A DNA stretch of 7,062 nucleotides from an uncultured Campylobacter sp. (GCA_937875715.1 CALEHZ010000272.1:1-7062); one strand, 5' to 3'; positions 1 to 5,912 are shown, numbered from the stretch's first letter. Made by a program: numbers and translations. The notes: a model not told the origin generated them from the letters alone.

Positions 1-459
1 CTGGTTGTAAATTATCATATAGCAAAGGAAACGCTAAAGATATTCAGAGAATTGTATGAAGCCGATTATCCCATTGAGAAGATTCGACTTATTGATGAGT
101 ACGATGCGGATGACGAACTGTCAATGAGTGATAATAATTCGTCTTCATTTAATTTCAGACTGGTGTCTCGAACTACTAAAATTTCAAAGCATGGGTTGGG
201 ACTGGCGATAGATATTAATCCTCTGTATAATCCGTATATTACAACGGTAAACGGGGAGCAAAACGTAGAACCCGCAAATGCGACGGATTACGTTGACAGG
301 GACCGTGACTTTGATTACAAAATCACACATGAAGATCTTGCGTACCAAATCTTTACGGAGAATGGGTTTGCCTGGGGCGGTGATTGGAAGAACAGTAAGG
401 ATTATCAGCATTTTGAAATCCCCTCCGAAAGAATAAAGGAGTGGTACAAGAATCAGTAA
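1..459 (+). CDS. M15 family (VanY/M15C-like) peptidoglycan peptidase, 5' partial
   Basis: The frame is open from base 1 to the TAA at 457-459, giving 152 residues of the C-terminal catalytic region; the N-terminus lies upstream of the window. The first in-frame start-like codon (TTG at 52) falls inside conserved family sequence and is not taken as a true start. The zinc site of M15 peptidases is visible: SKHGLGLAID carries His (190-192) and Asp (211-213) in the HxxxxxxD arrangement, and DYQHFE carries the last His ligand (409-411) with an Asp (400-402) where the catalytic acid/base sits. GFAWGGDW before it is also typical. Family members cut D-Ala-D-Ala or L-Ala-D-Glu bonds in wall peptides; which bond is cut here cannot be told. 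The sequence resembles Firmicutes homologues and belongs to the left, compositionally distinct part of the window. It converges on the SelD fragment with 10 bases between stops. Confidence 0.85.
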   Translation: MVVNYHIAKETLKIFRELYEADYPIEKIRLIDEYDADDELSMSDNNSSSFNFRLVSRTTKISKHGLGLAIDINPLYNPYITTVNGEQNVEPANATDYVDRDRDFDYKITHEDLAYQIFTENGFAWGGDWKNSKDYQHFEIPSERIKEWYKNQ

Positions 460-469
460 TAAATGCTTA

Positions 470-964
470 TTACATTTGAATTACGATAGAATAATCGGAC
501 TTTTCTGTAACGTGACCAATGATTGCGGCAGAAAAGTCTTTTTTTGCATTATTTAACTCATCAACCAGTTCTTCCGCTATGTTTTCGGGAACAGAAATCA
601 ATAAACCGCCTGACGTTTCGGGATCAAACATGATGTCCATCATCGCTCTTTTTTCCTCGCCCGATATTTTTATCTTACCTTCGGTAAAATCACGATTTCT
701 GTATGCGCCGGCAGGAATCATTCCCATCTCGGCATATTCATAACTTTCCCTGATATAGGGGATGTCAGCGACGGAAAGGGTAATGGTAACATTACTGCCT
801 TCTGCCATCTCAAGACTGTGGCCGAGGAGTGAAAAACCGGTAACATCGGTACAACTGTTTACAGGATATTTAACCATAATATCTCTTGCGTACTTATTGA
901 GTGTTGCCATTTGGGAATAGGTTTTTGTCAGCAAAGTATCGTCAACAAGTCCTGCTTTTGCTGC
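470..964 (-). pseudogene. selD: SelD (selenide, water dikinase) C-terminal fragment
   Basis: SelD makes selenophosphate from selenide and ATP for selenocysteine and selenouridine synthesis. Residues ~335-498 of the joined frame match its C-terminal AIRS/PurM-type domain: MATLNKYARD, the DVTGFSLLGH motif, IPAGAYRN, and DPETSGGLL near the end, with the stop TAA at 470-472. The N-terminal half, with the catalytic Cys/Sec, glycine-rich loop and metal-binding Asp residues, is absent, so this piece alone cannot be active. In intact SelD the segment before MATLNKYA is a helix often reading AAKAGLV, and here the PDZ sequence takes over at that point. Base composition (about 43% G+C by count over 601-960) matches the left end of the window, not the Campylobacter-like part. 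The complete gene probably exists in another organism's genome, in which case this is an incomplete copy and not a decayed one. Confidence 0.85.
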
Positions 965-1966
965 TGGTGAGTTTGGCTTTATGCGAGAGACGCGCATCGT
1001 CCTATCTACGCTAAATCCATAGCCTGTGTATAAATTATCCATTTTTTTAGCTTTTTTTGGTTTTGGTTTTTTTTCTGGCTCAGGCTTTGGAATGGTTTTA
1101 TTTTCATCAGTTTTTGTGCTATTTTGCTCAAAATTGATTTTATTTAAATCAAGCTGTGTGGCGTTATTTTCAAAATATTGCTTGTTTTTGCCAGGAACTT
1201 TGATATTAAAAATCTGCTTTTTGCCCTTGCGCTCAACTTCTATGCGCAAATTCTCGCCTTTTTCGGCAAAAAGTATCATCTCATTAAGATCTCTTAAATC
1301 TTTTGGAACGACCTCATTTACAGCTTTAACGATATCAGCTACTTCTAATTTATCATTTGAAGGGCCAAAAGGATACACGCTTTTTACCACAAGTTCGCCA
1401 TCTACGCTATCAAACACAGCGCCAATATCGCCATAATAAACATCTTCGTGCTTGATAAAATGTCTTAAATAGCGTGATCCTACGAATTTATTTCCACCTT
1501 TGGCGATCCCTACCATTTGACAGCAGTCACAAAGTAAAAGCCCGTTTTTTTCAGCCTCGTAGCTAAGCTCGTCAAATTCGCCAAGATTTCCAGCCAAACT
1601 TTTTACATGTCCAATTTGCGTGGTATTATTTTCTAGGACATTGACCCAAGTGTCGGTTTTAAGATCTTTTTCATCCATCATAAAAGGTGCTATTAAAGTA
1701 GTAGGAATTTTTACTAAATAAAGTCCTAAATACGGATCATGCTTGATATAATCAACAGGTGCTAAGCTTTTATCTTCATCTGCTATCACAGCTGCTAGAT
1801 TGCCAGTAAGAGCAATAGCCGTGTGTCCGTGGTAATCAAACTGCGAAACTTTGTTTTTTTCATAGCAAAGAGTTAAATCCTCTGCTGATGGGCGAGGCGC
1901 TGCATAAAGTGTGCTAAAAAAGAGCCCTGCAAATGCTGATATAAAGAGTGTTTTTAAAAAATTCAT
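470..1966 (-). CDS. Chimeric reading frame: secreted PDZ protein (N-terminal) joined to SelD C-terminus
   Basis: This 498-residue frame joins two unrelated proteins. Residues 1-22 form a signal peptide (MNFLKTLFISAFAGLFF, then a YAA-type cleavage region). Residues ~25-160 are the domain typical of Campylobacter periplasmic PDZ proteins, with CDCC at 146-149. Residues ~178-258 look like a PDZ domain, ~288-308 are a Lys/Pro-rich linker, and a second PDZ begins at ~312 with RIKPNSPAAKAGL. After residue 340 that PDZ stops, and the rest (MATLNKYA, DVTGFSLLGH, FDPETSGGLL) is SelD. The ATG at 1964-1966 is supported by GGAGGA eight bases upstream (1975-1980) and overlaps the ybaB stop as ATGA, so the N-terminal gene is a real, translationally coupled neighbour of ybaB. 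A periplasmic PDZ protein fused to part of a cytosolic kinase makes no functional sense. The PDZ gene is best read as 3'-truncated by a false or illegitimate join. Confidence 0.85.
   Translation of the reverse strand: MNFLKTLFISAFAGLFFSTLYAAPRPSAEDLTLCYEKNKVSQFDYHGHTAIALTGNLAAVIADEDKSLAPVDYIKHDPYLGLYLVKIPTTLIAPFMMDEKDLKTDTWVNVLENNTTQIGHVKSLAGNLGEFDELSYEAEKNGLLLCDCCQMVGIAKGGNKFVGSRYLRHFIKHEDVYYGDIGAVFDSVDGELVVKSVYPFGPSNDKLEVADIVKAVNEVVPKDLRDLNEMILFAEKGENLRIEVERKGKKQIFNIKVPGKNKQYFENNATQLDLNKINFEQNSTKTDENKTIPKPEPEKKPKPKKAKKMDNLYTGYGFSVDRTMRVSRIKPNSPAAKAGLVDDTLLTKTYSQMATLNKYARDIMVKYPVNSCTDVTGFSLLGHSLEMAEGSNVTITLSVADIPYIRESYEYAEMGMIPAGAYRNRDFTEGKIKISGEEKRAMMDIMFDPETSGGLLISVPENIAEELVDELNNAKKDFSAAIIGHVTEKSDYSIVIQM
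950..964. other. Probable chimera junction (shared AAKAG-coding microhomology)
   Basis: Read on the minus strand these 15 bases are GCAGCAAAAGCAGGA, coding Ala-Ala-Lys-Ala-Gly. The same peptide is expected both in the second PDZ domain (NSPAAKAGL) and in SelD just before MATLNKYA. Upstream of it (minus sense) the protein is PDZ, downstream it is SelD, and composition changes within about 100 bases. The shared stretch explains why the join is in frame. Its true length in the two parents cannot be known from this window. Confidence 0.75.
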
Positions 1967-2271
1967 AATCCAAGTCCTCCAAGTCCAAATGCCTGCGCGG
2001 CACCTTTTTTCTTTTCTTCATTTGCTAGATTTATCGCATCATTTACAGCGCTAATTAGCAGTATTTGTAGGCTTTGCTTGTCGCTAAGTAGCTCATCATC
2101 AATGCTAATGTCTAAAATCTCGCAATTTCCGTTGATTTTCACGCTTACCATGCCGCCGCCTGCTTTTGCCTCGTAGCTTTTGCTTGCTACTTCTTCTTCG
2201 TAGGCTTCGACCTTTTCTTTCATTTGGCTTATCATTTCGCCCATTTTGTTTAGGTCTAAATTCTCAAACAT
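1963..2271 (-). CDS. ybaB: YbaB/EbfC family nucleoid-associated protein
   Basis: This is a 102-residue protein, the usual length for YbaB/EbfC DNA-binding proteins, which form small dimers that coat DNA. The N-terminal half is a charged helix (KMGEMISQMKEKVEAYEEEV), followed by the family core GGGMVSVKINGNCEILDISID, of which the Gly-rich turn and VxVxxNG strand are diagnostic, then a helix ending in EEKKKGAAQAFGLGG. I take the ATG at 2269-2271 as the start and not the TTG one codon earlier, because AAAAGGA lies five bases upstream and MFENLD is the normal N-terminus. The stop TGA (1963-1965) overlaps the ATG of the PDZ gene, so the two are one transcription unit. YbaB is often placed beside dnaX/recR in other bacteria; pairing with a PDZ protein is, from memory, the Campylobacter arrangement. 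Confidence 0.92.
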   Translation of the reverse strand: MFENLDLNKMGEMISQMKEKVEAYEEEVASKSYEAKAGGGMVSVKINGNCEILDISIDDELLSDKQSLQILLISAVNDAINLANEEKKKGAAQAFGLGGLGL

Positions 2272-2276
2272 CAAAA

Positions 2277-2283
2277 TCCTTTT
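2277..2283 (-). promoter_or_regulatory. Ribosome binding site of ybaB
   Basis: AAAAGGA on the minus strand lies five bases before the ATG at 2271. It decides for ATG over the in-frame TTG at 2274, which would sit only two bases from the site. Confidence 0.7.
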
Positions 2284-2300
2284 GAATTTTTTAAGCCGTA

Positions 2301-2306
2301 ATTCTA
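2301..2306 (-). promoter_or_regulatory. Candidate -10 element for ybaB-PDZ unit
   Basis: TAGAAT on the minus strand, preceded by T-rich sequence as in Campylobacter sigma-70 promoters, which rely on a T-rich upstream periodicity and not on a fixed -35. It would give a leader of roughly 20-25 bases. The assignment rests on motif and position only. Confidence 0.4.
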
Positions 2307-2350
2307 GCTAAAAATCACAAAATTTTTTATGAAATTGAAATAAAAAAAAG

Positions 2351-2376
2351 AATTTTTAATCTAAAAGTTAAAAATT
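2351..2376. repeat. AT-only inverted repeat in the divergent intergenic region
   Basis: AATTTTTAA (2351-2359) is mirrored exactly by TTAAAAATT (2368-2376) around an 8-base loop. In addition ACAAAATTTT (2317-2326) has its exact reverse complement at 2371-2380. In DNA this AT-rich such matches can arise by chance, so function is not claimed. Confidence 0.45.
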
Positions 2377-2397
2377 TTGTTTAAATGATGTAATTTT

Positions 2398-2433
2398 ATA
2401 AAATTCAAAGCATAAATAAATGCTGAATTTTAT
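2398..2433. repeat. Imperfect hairpin repeat of the TGAATTTTATAAAATTCA family
   Basis: ATAAAATTC-(AA)-AGCAT on the left pairs with ATGCTGAATTTTAT on the right, with a two-base bulge and a six-base loop AAATAA (2414-2419). The left part lies within a 14-base perfect palindrome AATTTTATAAAATT (2392-2405). The same half-site, TGAATTTTAT, recurs several times at 5653-5870. It lies about 30 bases upstream of the predicted promoter of the M23 peptidase gene. Confidence 0.6.
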
Positions 2434-2462
2434 GAAATCGTTGCTAGTCATTTACTAAAAAT

Positions 2463-2471
2463 TGTTAGAAT
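2463..2471 (+). promoter_or_regulatory. Extended -10 promoter for the M23 peptidase-mgtE-Nudix unit
   Basis: TGTTAGAAT is an extended -10 (TGn followed by TAGAAT) with A/T-rich sequence upstream and no clear -35, as expected for Campylobacter sigma-70 promoters. Transcription would begin near 2477-2480, leaving a short leader before the ATG at 2496. No other promoter-like site is apparent before the next two genes, which overlap. Confidence 0.5.
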
Positions 2472-2485
2472 AACGAAATTGCTTT

Positions 2486-2490
2486 GGGGG
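2486..2490 (+). promoter_or_regulatory. Ribosome binding site of the M23 peptidase gene
   Basis: A GGGGG run lies five bases before the ATG at 2496. It overlaps the in-frame TTG at 2484-2486, which therefore cannot be the start. ATG 2496 also places the charged residue and hydrophobic core of the signal peptide correctly. Confidence 0.6.
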
Positions 2491-2495
2491 TAAAA

Positions 2496-3713
2496 ATGTT
2501 AAAAATCATCACTTTTATTTGTTTTTTATTTCTTAGTCTAAATGCAGCTACTGGTGGCGTAGATGCCTTAAAAACAAAGTCTAATCCAAATTTAAATGAA
2601 GAAAAATGGAAAGAAGGCAGAACTTTTATAAATTTTCTAGCACTTCATGGAATACCACAAAAAGTTTATGATAAGCTTGATAGAGAGGATAAAGAGCTTA
2701 CTACTGAGATTCAAGCTGGGCAGGATTATTGGCTGCTTAGGGGAAATGATGGCAAGCTAGCACAGGCTCTCATTCCAGTTACTGATGATTTGCAAATTCA
2801 TATTATGCGTGACAAGCACGGCAAATACAATATTGATTTTACACCAATTGAATACGAAGAGCATGAAAAGGTGCTCACTACAAGTATCGGCGAAAATGCA
2901 AAAACAGCAAGTGATGCTATATACAAAGCCAGTGGTAATAAAGCATTAGCAAATAGTTTTAAATTTGCCTTTGGAGATAGAGTTGATTTTAATAAAATTC
3001 AAAAAGGTGATAAAATCGTGGTGATTTATAAAGAGCGCATTAGAATGGGCAAAGCATATGGAAATCCTGTGATTTTGGGCGCTCAAATGCAAGTTGGCAA
3101 AAAATTCGTCTCAGCTTATAGATTTGATGAAAAATTTTATGGAGATAATTTTGCTACCGTTCAAACCCAGCTTTTAACAATTCCTGTTAAAAATCCTAGA
3201 ATTACATCACATTTTCAAAAAGCTAGATTTCATCCAATTTTACGCAAATACAGAGCACATTTAGGCACTGATTTTGGCGCACCAATAGGCACAAATGTCC
3301 ATGCCTCAGCAAGTGGCACAGTAAGTTTTGTAGGCACAAAAGGCGGATATGGCAGAACCGTAATTATAAAACATGCAAATGGTATAAGCACCTTGTATGC
3401 GCATTTACACGGCTTTAAAAAGGGTTTAAGAGAAGGTATGAAAGTAAAGCAAAATGATGTGATTGCTTTTGTAGGCAGCAGTGGAATGAGCACTGGACCA
3501 CATTTGCATTTTGGCGTTTATGTGGGTAATGAGGCTGTAAATCCTATGGCAAAACTAGCTATAAAGGTAGTTAGCAAAGAAGAAAAGAAAAAAGAAGAAC
3601 TTTTTAAAGGTGTAAAAGGCAATATAAACAAGCGTTTTGAACTAGCCAAAGCAGACACTCACCAAAATGAGCCTAGACTTTATCCTTTTGAGTATTTTGA
3701 AGCTATAAAATGA
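2496..3713 (+). CDS. pgp3: Csd3/Pgp3-like M23 peptidoglycan peptidase (cell shape)
   Basis: A 405-residue exported metallopeptidase. Residues 1-17 are a signal peptide (MLKIITFICFLFLSLNA). Residues ~35-130 and ~130-225 match the two N-terminal domains of Helicobacter Csd3/HdpA (WKEGRTFINFL, LDREDKELTTEI, QALIPVTDDLQIHI); in Csd3 the first domain blocks the active site. Residues ~235-355 form the M23 (LytM) domain with zinc ligands HLGTD (His255, Asp259) and HLH (336-338), plus YAHLH (His303). A Lys-rich tail follows. Length is close to H. pylori Csd3 (about 403). Csd3 and Campylobacter Pgp3 are reported as D,D-endopeptidase and D,D-carboxypeptidase enzymes that trim crosslinks and shape the curved or helical cell; the same periplasmic role is inferred here. 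All catalytic ligands are present. It is the first gene of a three-gene unit, its TGA overlapping the ATG of mgtE. Confidence 0.9.
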   Translation: MLKIITFICFLFLSLNAATGGVDALKTKSNPNLNEEKWKEGRTFINFLALHGIPQKVYDKLDREDKELTTEIQAGQDYWLLRGNDGKLAQALIPVTDDLQIHIMRDKHGKYNIDFTPIEYEEHEKVLTTSIGENAKTASDAIYKASGNKALANSFKFAFGDRVDFNKIQKGDKIVVIYKERIRMGKAYGNPVILGAQMQVGKKFVSAYRFDEKFYGDNFATVQTQLLTIPVKNPRITSHFQKARFHPILRKYRAHLGTDFGAPIGTNVHASASGTVSFVGTKGGYGRTVIIKHANGISTLYAHLHGFKKGLREGMKVKQNDVIAFVGSSGMSTGPHLHFGVYVGNEAVNPMAKLAIKVVSKEEKKKEELFKGVKGNINKRFELAKADTHQNEPRLYPFEYFEAIK

Positions 3714-5062
3714 TTGAAATTAACGAGCTTAAAAAAGAGCTTTTAGCTCATATAAATAATGAAATTGAGCTAAGTCCAGCAGATGTAGCTGAGTCTCTAA
3801 AAGAGCTTAAAAAACTTGATGAAAATGAATATAATGAGCTTTTAGCTAGACTTGATGAAAAGGATCTGGCTGAAGCTGCTATTGAAATGCCAGATCACAT
3901 GCTAAAAGATGTGATAGAGAGCATTCCGCAAGATAAAATCGTTGAAGCCATCGAAACCCTTCAAAGTGATGATGCCACAGACCTTATCCAAAATATAGAA
4001 GAAATCGACGAAAACAAGGCAAAAGAGCTTTTTGATAGTCTTGAGGTAGAGAGCAAAAAAGAAATTTCTGCGCTAATTGATTATGAAGACGACAAAGCTG
4101 GTGCCTATATGCAAGTAGAGCTTTTTAGTGCAAATTTAGATGAAAAGCTTGAAATTGCGCTAAATAGATTTAGAAAACTTAAAAAATCTGGCGAATTAGA
4201 AAGTATTTTTGCGCTTTTTGTAACCGAAAAAAGTGGCGTTTTGCGCTATGCAATTCCAATTGATGATTTGCTTTTGTTTGAGCCAAAGCTTACTTTAAGC
4301 GAAAATCTAAAAGGCAGTGAAAACATCTACCAGCCGCACTTTGCCCACGATGATGATGATATAGCAGCTGTGGCACAAATAGTAAAAGACTATGATCTAA
4401 GCTCAATTGCCATCGTAAATAAGGCTGGTGTTTTGGTAGGACGCATCACAAACTACGATATACACGATTTCTTAGAAGAATCAGCCACCGAACAGATTTA
4501 TAAACTAGCAGGCGTTAATGATGATGCCGAAGAAGAAGAAAGCGCCATAAAAGCAGGACGCGCACGCGCTATTTGGCTGGGGGTAAATCTAATTACAGCA
4601 ATTTTAAGCTCTATTGTAATTAGTTTTTTTGATGAAAGTATAAATAAAATCGTAGCTCTTGCTGTGCTAATGCCTATTGTAGCTAGCATGGGCGGAAATG
4701 TCGGCACGCAAGCACTAACTGTAACCGTGCGCCGTCTTGGACTTGGTGAAATTAGCTTTAATCACGCAAAAGGCGTGCTTTTTCGTGAGTTATCCATAGC
4801 CTTGGCAAATGGAGCGATTTTTGCTATTGCTGTGGGGCTTGTGGCGCATTTTTGGTTTCACATAAGCTCGCTTGGTTTTGTCATCGCAGCTGCAATGCTA
4901 ATCAATCTATCTTGTGCTGGATTTTTTGGTGCAGTCATTCCAATCACAATCAAGCGCTTTGGCATAGACCCAGCTGTGGCTAGCCCAGTGCTACTTATGA
5001 CAATGACTGATTTAATTGGCTTTTTAAGCTTTTTAGGACTTGCTACATGGATACTAATTTAA
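3710..5062 (+). CDS. mgtE: MgtE-type magnesium transporter
   Basis: A 450-residue inner-membrane Mg2+ channel/transporter of full family length. Residues ~25-130 are the helical MgtE N domain, ~135-262 a CBS-domain pair (SSIAIVNKAGVLVGRITNYDIHDFL ends the second CBS, split here by position 231-255), and ~285-450 five membrane segments. Signature sites are visible: MPIVASMGGNVGTQ at 321-334 and the pore region TMTDLIGF, whose Asp434 corresponds to the Mg2+-selecting Asp of Thermus MgtE. The cytosolic N and CBS domains are rich in Asp/Glu (for example DDDD at 214-217), as expected for domains that bind Mg2+ and close the pore when the ion is plentiful. The start ATG overlaps the preceding stop by four bases (ATGA) with only a weak ribosome binding site, so translational coupling is likely. 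The last 16 bases overlap the Nudix gene. Confidence 0.94.
   Translation: MIEINELKKELLAHINNEIELSPADVAESLKELKKLDENEYNELLARLDEKDLAEAAIEMPDHMLKDVIESIPQDKIVEAIETLQSDDATDLIQNIEEIDENKAKELFDSLEVESKKEISALIDYEDDKAGAYMQVELFSANLDEKLEIALNRFRKLKKSGELESIFALFVTEKSGVLRYAIPIDDLLLFEPKLTLSENLKGSENIYQPHFAHDDDDIAAVAQIVKDYDLSSIAIVNKAGVLVGRITNYDIHDFLEESATEQIYKLAGVNDDAEEEESAIKAGRARAIWLGVNLITAILSSIVISFFDESINKIVALAVLMPIVASMGGNVGTQALTVTVRRLGLGEISFNHAKGVLFRELSIALANGAIFAIAVGLVAHFWFHISSLGFVIAAAMLINLSCAGFFGAVIPITIKRFGIDPAVASPVLLMTMTDLIGFLSFLGLATWILI
5035..5038 (+). promoter_or_regulatory. Ribosome binding site of the Nudix gene inside mgtE
   Basis: AGGA lies eight bases before the ATG at 5047, within the last codons of mgtE. 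It supports the 16-base overlap as real and not a mis-chosen start. Confidence 0.55.
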
Positions 5063-5643
5063 TAGAAAATTTACAAATCACAGAACTTGGGCAAAGCCCT
5101 TATATCAAACCTTTTAGCATAGTTTTTACGCAAAATGGAATTAAGCGCAAATGGGATTGCATTAAAGCTCACGACAGCGTTTCTTGCTTGCTTTATCATA
5201 AAGAGCGTGATGCATTTTTGTTTGTCAAGCAGTTTCGCCCAAGCCTTTGGTATCATCAAAAACAATGTGGAAATGAGGATATAAGCGCTGGTTTTAGCTA
5301 TGAATTTTGTGCTGGACTTTGTGATAAAAATGGGCTTGATCCAAAGCAAACGATGATTGAAGAGATTTTTGAAGAGACTGGGTATAGCACAAATGATGTT
5401 AATTACATCACTTCAAGCTTTACAGGGCTTGGATTTAGCGCAAATCGCCAAAGCATTTTTTATGCCCTGATTGATGAAAGTATGAAAAAAGGTGCAGGCG
5501 GTGGCGTGGATGATGAAAGCATTGAGTGTGTATTTGTGCCACGTGCTAAAATCTATGATTTTATCTACGATGAGAGTAAGCCAAAAGGCGCAGGACTACT
5601 CTTTGGCGTGCTTTGGTTTATGGCAAATTACAAAGATTTTTAA
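5047..5643 (+). CDS. Nudix hydrolase, NUDT14-like UDP-sugar diphosphatase
   Basis: A 198-residue cytosolic Nudix enzyme. The Nudix region spans residues ~86-113, from EFCAGLCDKNG to EEIFEETGY; the metal-binding EExxEE core is intact. It departs from the standard GX5EX7REUXEEXGU box: the first Glu is replaced, the loop is one residue longer, and Glu stands where Arg is usual. From memory the same spacing occurs in human NUDT14 (ELCAGLVDQPGLS, then KEAWEECGY), which hydrolyses UDP-glucose to glucose-1-phosphate and UMP. Other matching stretches are SPYIKPF, QNGIKRKWD, HDSVSCLL, VKQFRP, the GAGGG turn and LLFGVLWF near the C-terminus. ADP-ribose is the alternative substrate in this superfamily and cannot be excluded. 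It is the third gene of the unit, overlapping mgtE by 16 bases; Mg2+ is the usual Nudix cofactor, but a functional link with MgtE is only inference. Confidence 0.88.
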   Translation: MDTNLIENLQITELGQSPYIKPFSIVFTQNGIKRKWDCIKAHDSVSCLLYHKERDAFLFVKQFRPSLWYHQKQCGNEDISAGFSYEFCAGLCDKNGLDPKQTMIEEIFEETGYSTNDVNYITSSFTGLGFSANRQSIFYALIDESMKKGAGGGVDDESIECVFVPRAKIYDFIYDESKPKGAGLLFGVLWFMANYKDF

Positions 5644-5652
5644 GATTTTAGC

Positions 5653-5679
5653 TTGAATTTTATAAAATTCAACTTTTTT
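5653..5679 (+). terminator. Possible terminator: 20-base perfect palindrome followed by T-run
   Basis: TTGAATTTTATAAAATTCAA (5653-5672) is a perfect palindrome nine bases after the Nudix stop and is followed by C and six T's. The stem is almost wholly A-T and has no loop of its own, so it would be a weak terminator. It is also a member of the palindrome family that fills this spacer, so its primary role is uncertain. Confidence 0.4.
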
Positions 5680-5760
5680 AAAAGAAATTTTTGAAAGCTG
5701 AATTTTTTAAAAATTCAAAAAATTCTATAGATTTCATAAAATTCACCCAGCGTAGAAAAG

Positions 5761-5786
5761 CATAAAATTCAAGGCTGAATTTTATG
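5761..5786. repeat. Perfect 11-base stem with AGGC loop
   Basis: CATAAAATTCA (5761-5771) and TGAATTTTATG (5776-5786) are exact reverse complements around a 4-base loop. This is the best-formed hairpin of the spacer, and its right arm shares two bases with the next palindrome (5785-5802). No T-run follows directly, which argues against a simple intrinsic terminator. Confidence 0.7.
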
Positions 5787-5878
5787 AATTTTATAAAATT
5801 CACCTTTGCTATATTTTAAAAAATTCAAGCTCAATTTTATAAAAAATTCAAAAAAAGCTAAAAAATTCAGTGTTTTTT

Positions 5879-5887
5879 TGCTATCAT
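5879..5887 (+). promoter_or_regulatory. Extended -10 promoter for pycA
   Basis: TGCTATCAT is an extended -10 directly after a run of seven T's, the usual look of Campylobacter promoters. Transcription would start near 5893-5896, leaving a leader of about 25 bases, so pycA is probably expressed separately from the upstream unit. Confidence 0.5.
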
Positions 5888-5905
5888 TACGCTTTTTAAT
5901 TTCCC

Positions 5906-5912
5906 AAAAGGA
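5906..5912 (+). promoter_or_regulatory. Ribosome binding site of pycA
   Basis: AAAAGGA lies six bases before the ATG at 5919, fixing the start at MLQSGIHK. It matches the AAAAGGA in front of ybaB. Confidence 0.7.

Larger units (their letters stand above)
5653..5870. repeat. Cluster of AT-rich palindromes (TGAATTTTATAAAATTCA family)
   Basis: The spacer between the Nudix gene and pycA (275 bases) holds no gene but is filled with palindromic units. They are TTGAATTTTATAAAATTCAA (5653-5672), TGAATTTTTTAAAAATTCA (5699-5717), a half-site TCATAAAATTCA (5734-5745), the hairpin CATAAAATTCA-AGGC-TGAATTTTATG (5761-5786), TGAATTTTATAAAATTCA (5785-5802), and degraded half-sites AAAAAATTCA to 5870. Units are unevenly spaced, unlike a CRISPR or simple tandem repeat. 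Confidence 0.75.

Noticed and set aside
52..54. TTG as the start codon of the M15 peptidase
   Set aside because: The frame is open back to base 1, and the residues before it (AKETLKIFRELYEA) belong to the conserved family sequence, so the gene simply continues off the left edge.
456..473. Hairpin GTAATAA-ATGC-TTATTAC overlapping both convergent stop codons, as a bidirectional terminator
   Set aside because: The 7-base stem is nearly all A-T and no T-run follows on either strand. The match is partly forced by TAA stops facing each other.
1026..1436. 136-residue plus-strand frame rich in Phe and Ser
   Set aside because: It lies wholly opposite the PDZ gene and reads as the reverse of its Lys/Glu-rich codons. 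It has no ribosome binding site or recognisable domain.
470..1966. A genuine moonlighting PDZ-selenophosphate synthetase fusion
   Set aside because: The SelD part lacks its catalytic N-terminal half, the PDZ part carries a signal peptide for export, and composition breaks at the join.
5653..5802. Fur box or ARG box (TGAATA-type) operators
   Set aside because: The half-sites share TGAAT with ARG boxes, but their spacing and core (TTTATAAAA) differ, and neither neighbouring gene is an arginine or iron gene. A specific regulator cannot be named.
5653..5870. CRISPR array or tandem repeat
   Set aside because: Units are palindromes of varying length with irregular gaps, no unique spacers of constant size, and no cas genes nearby.
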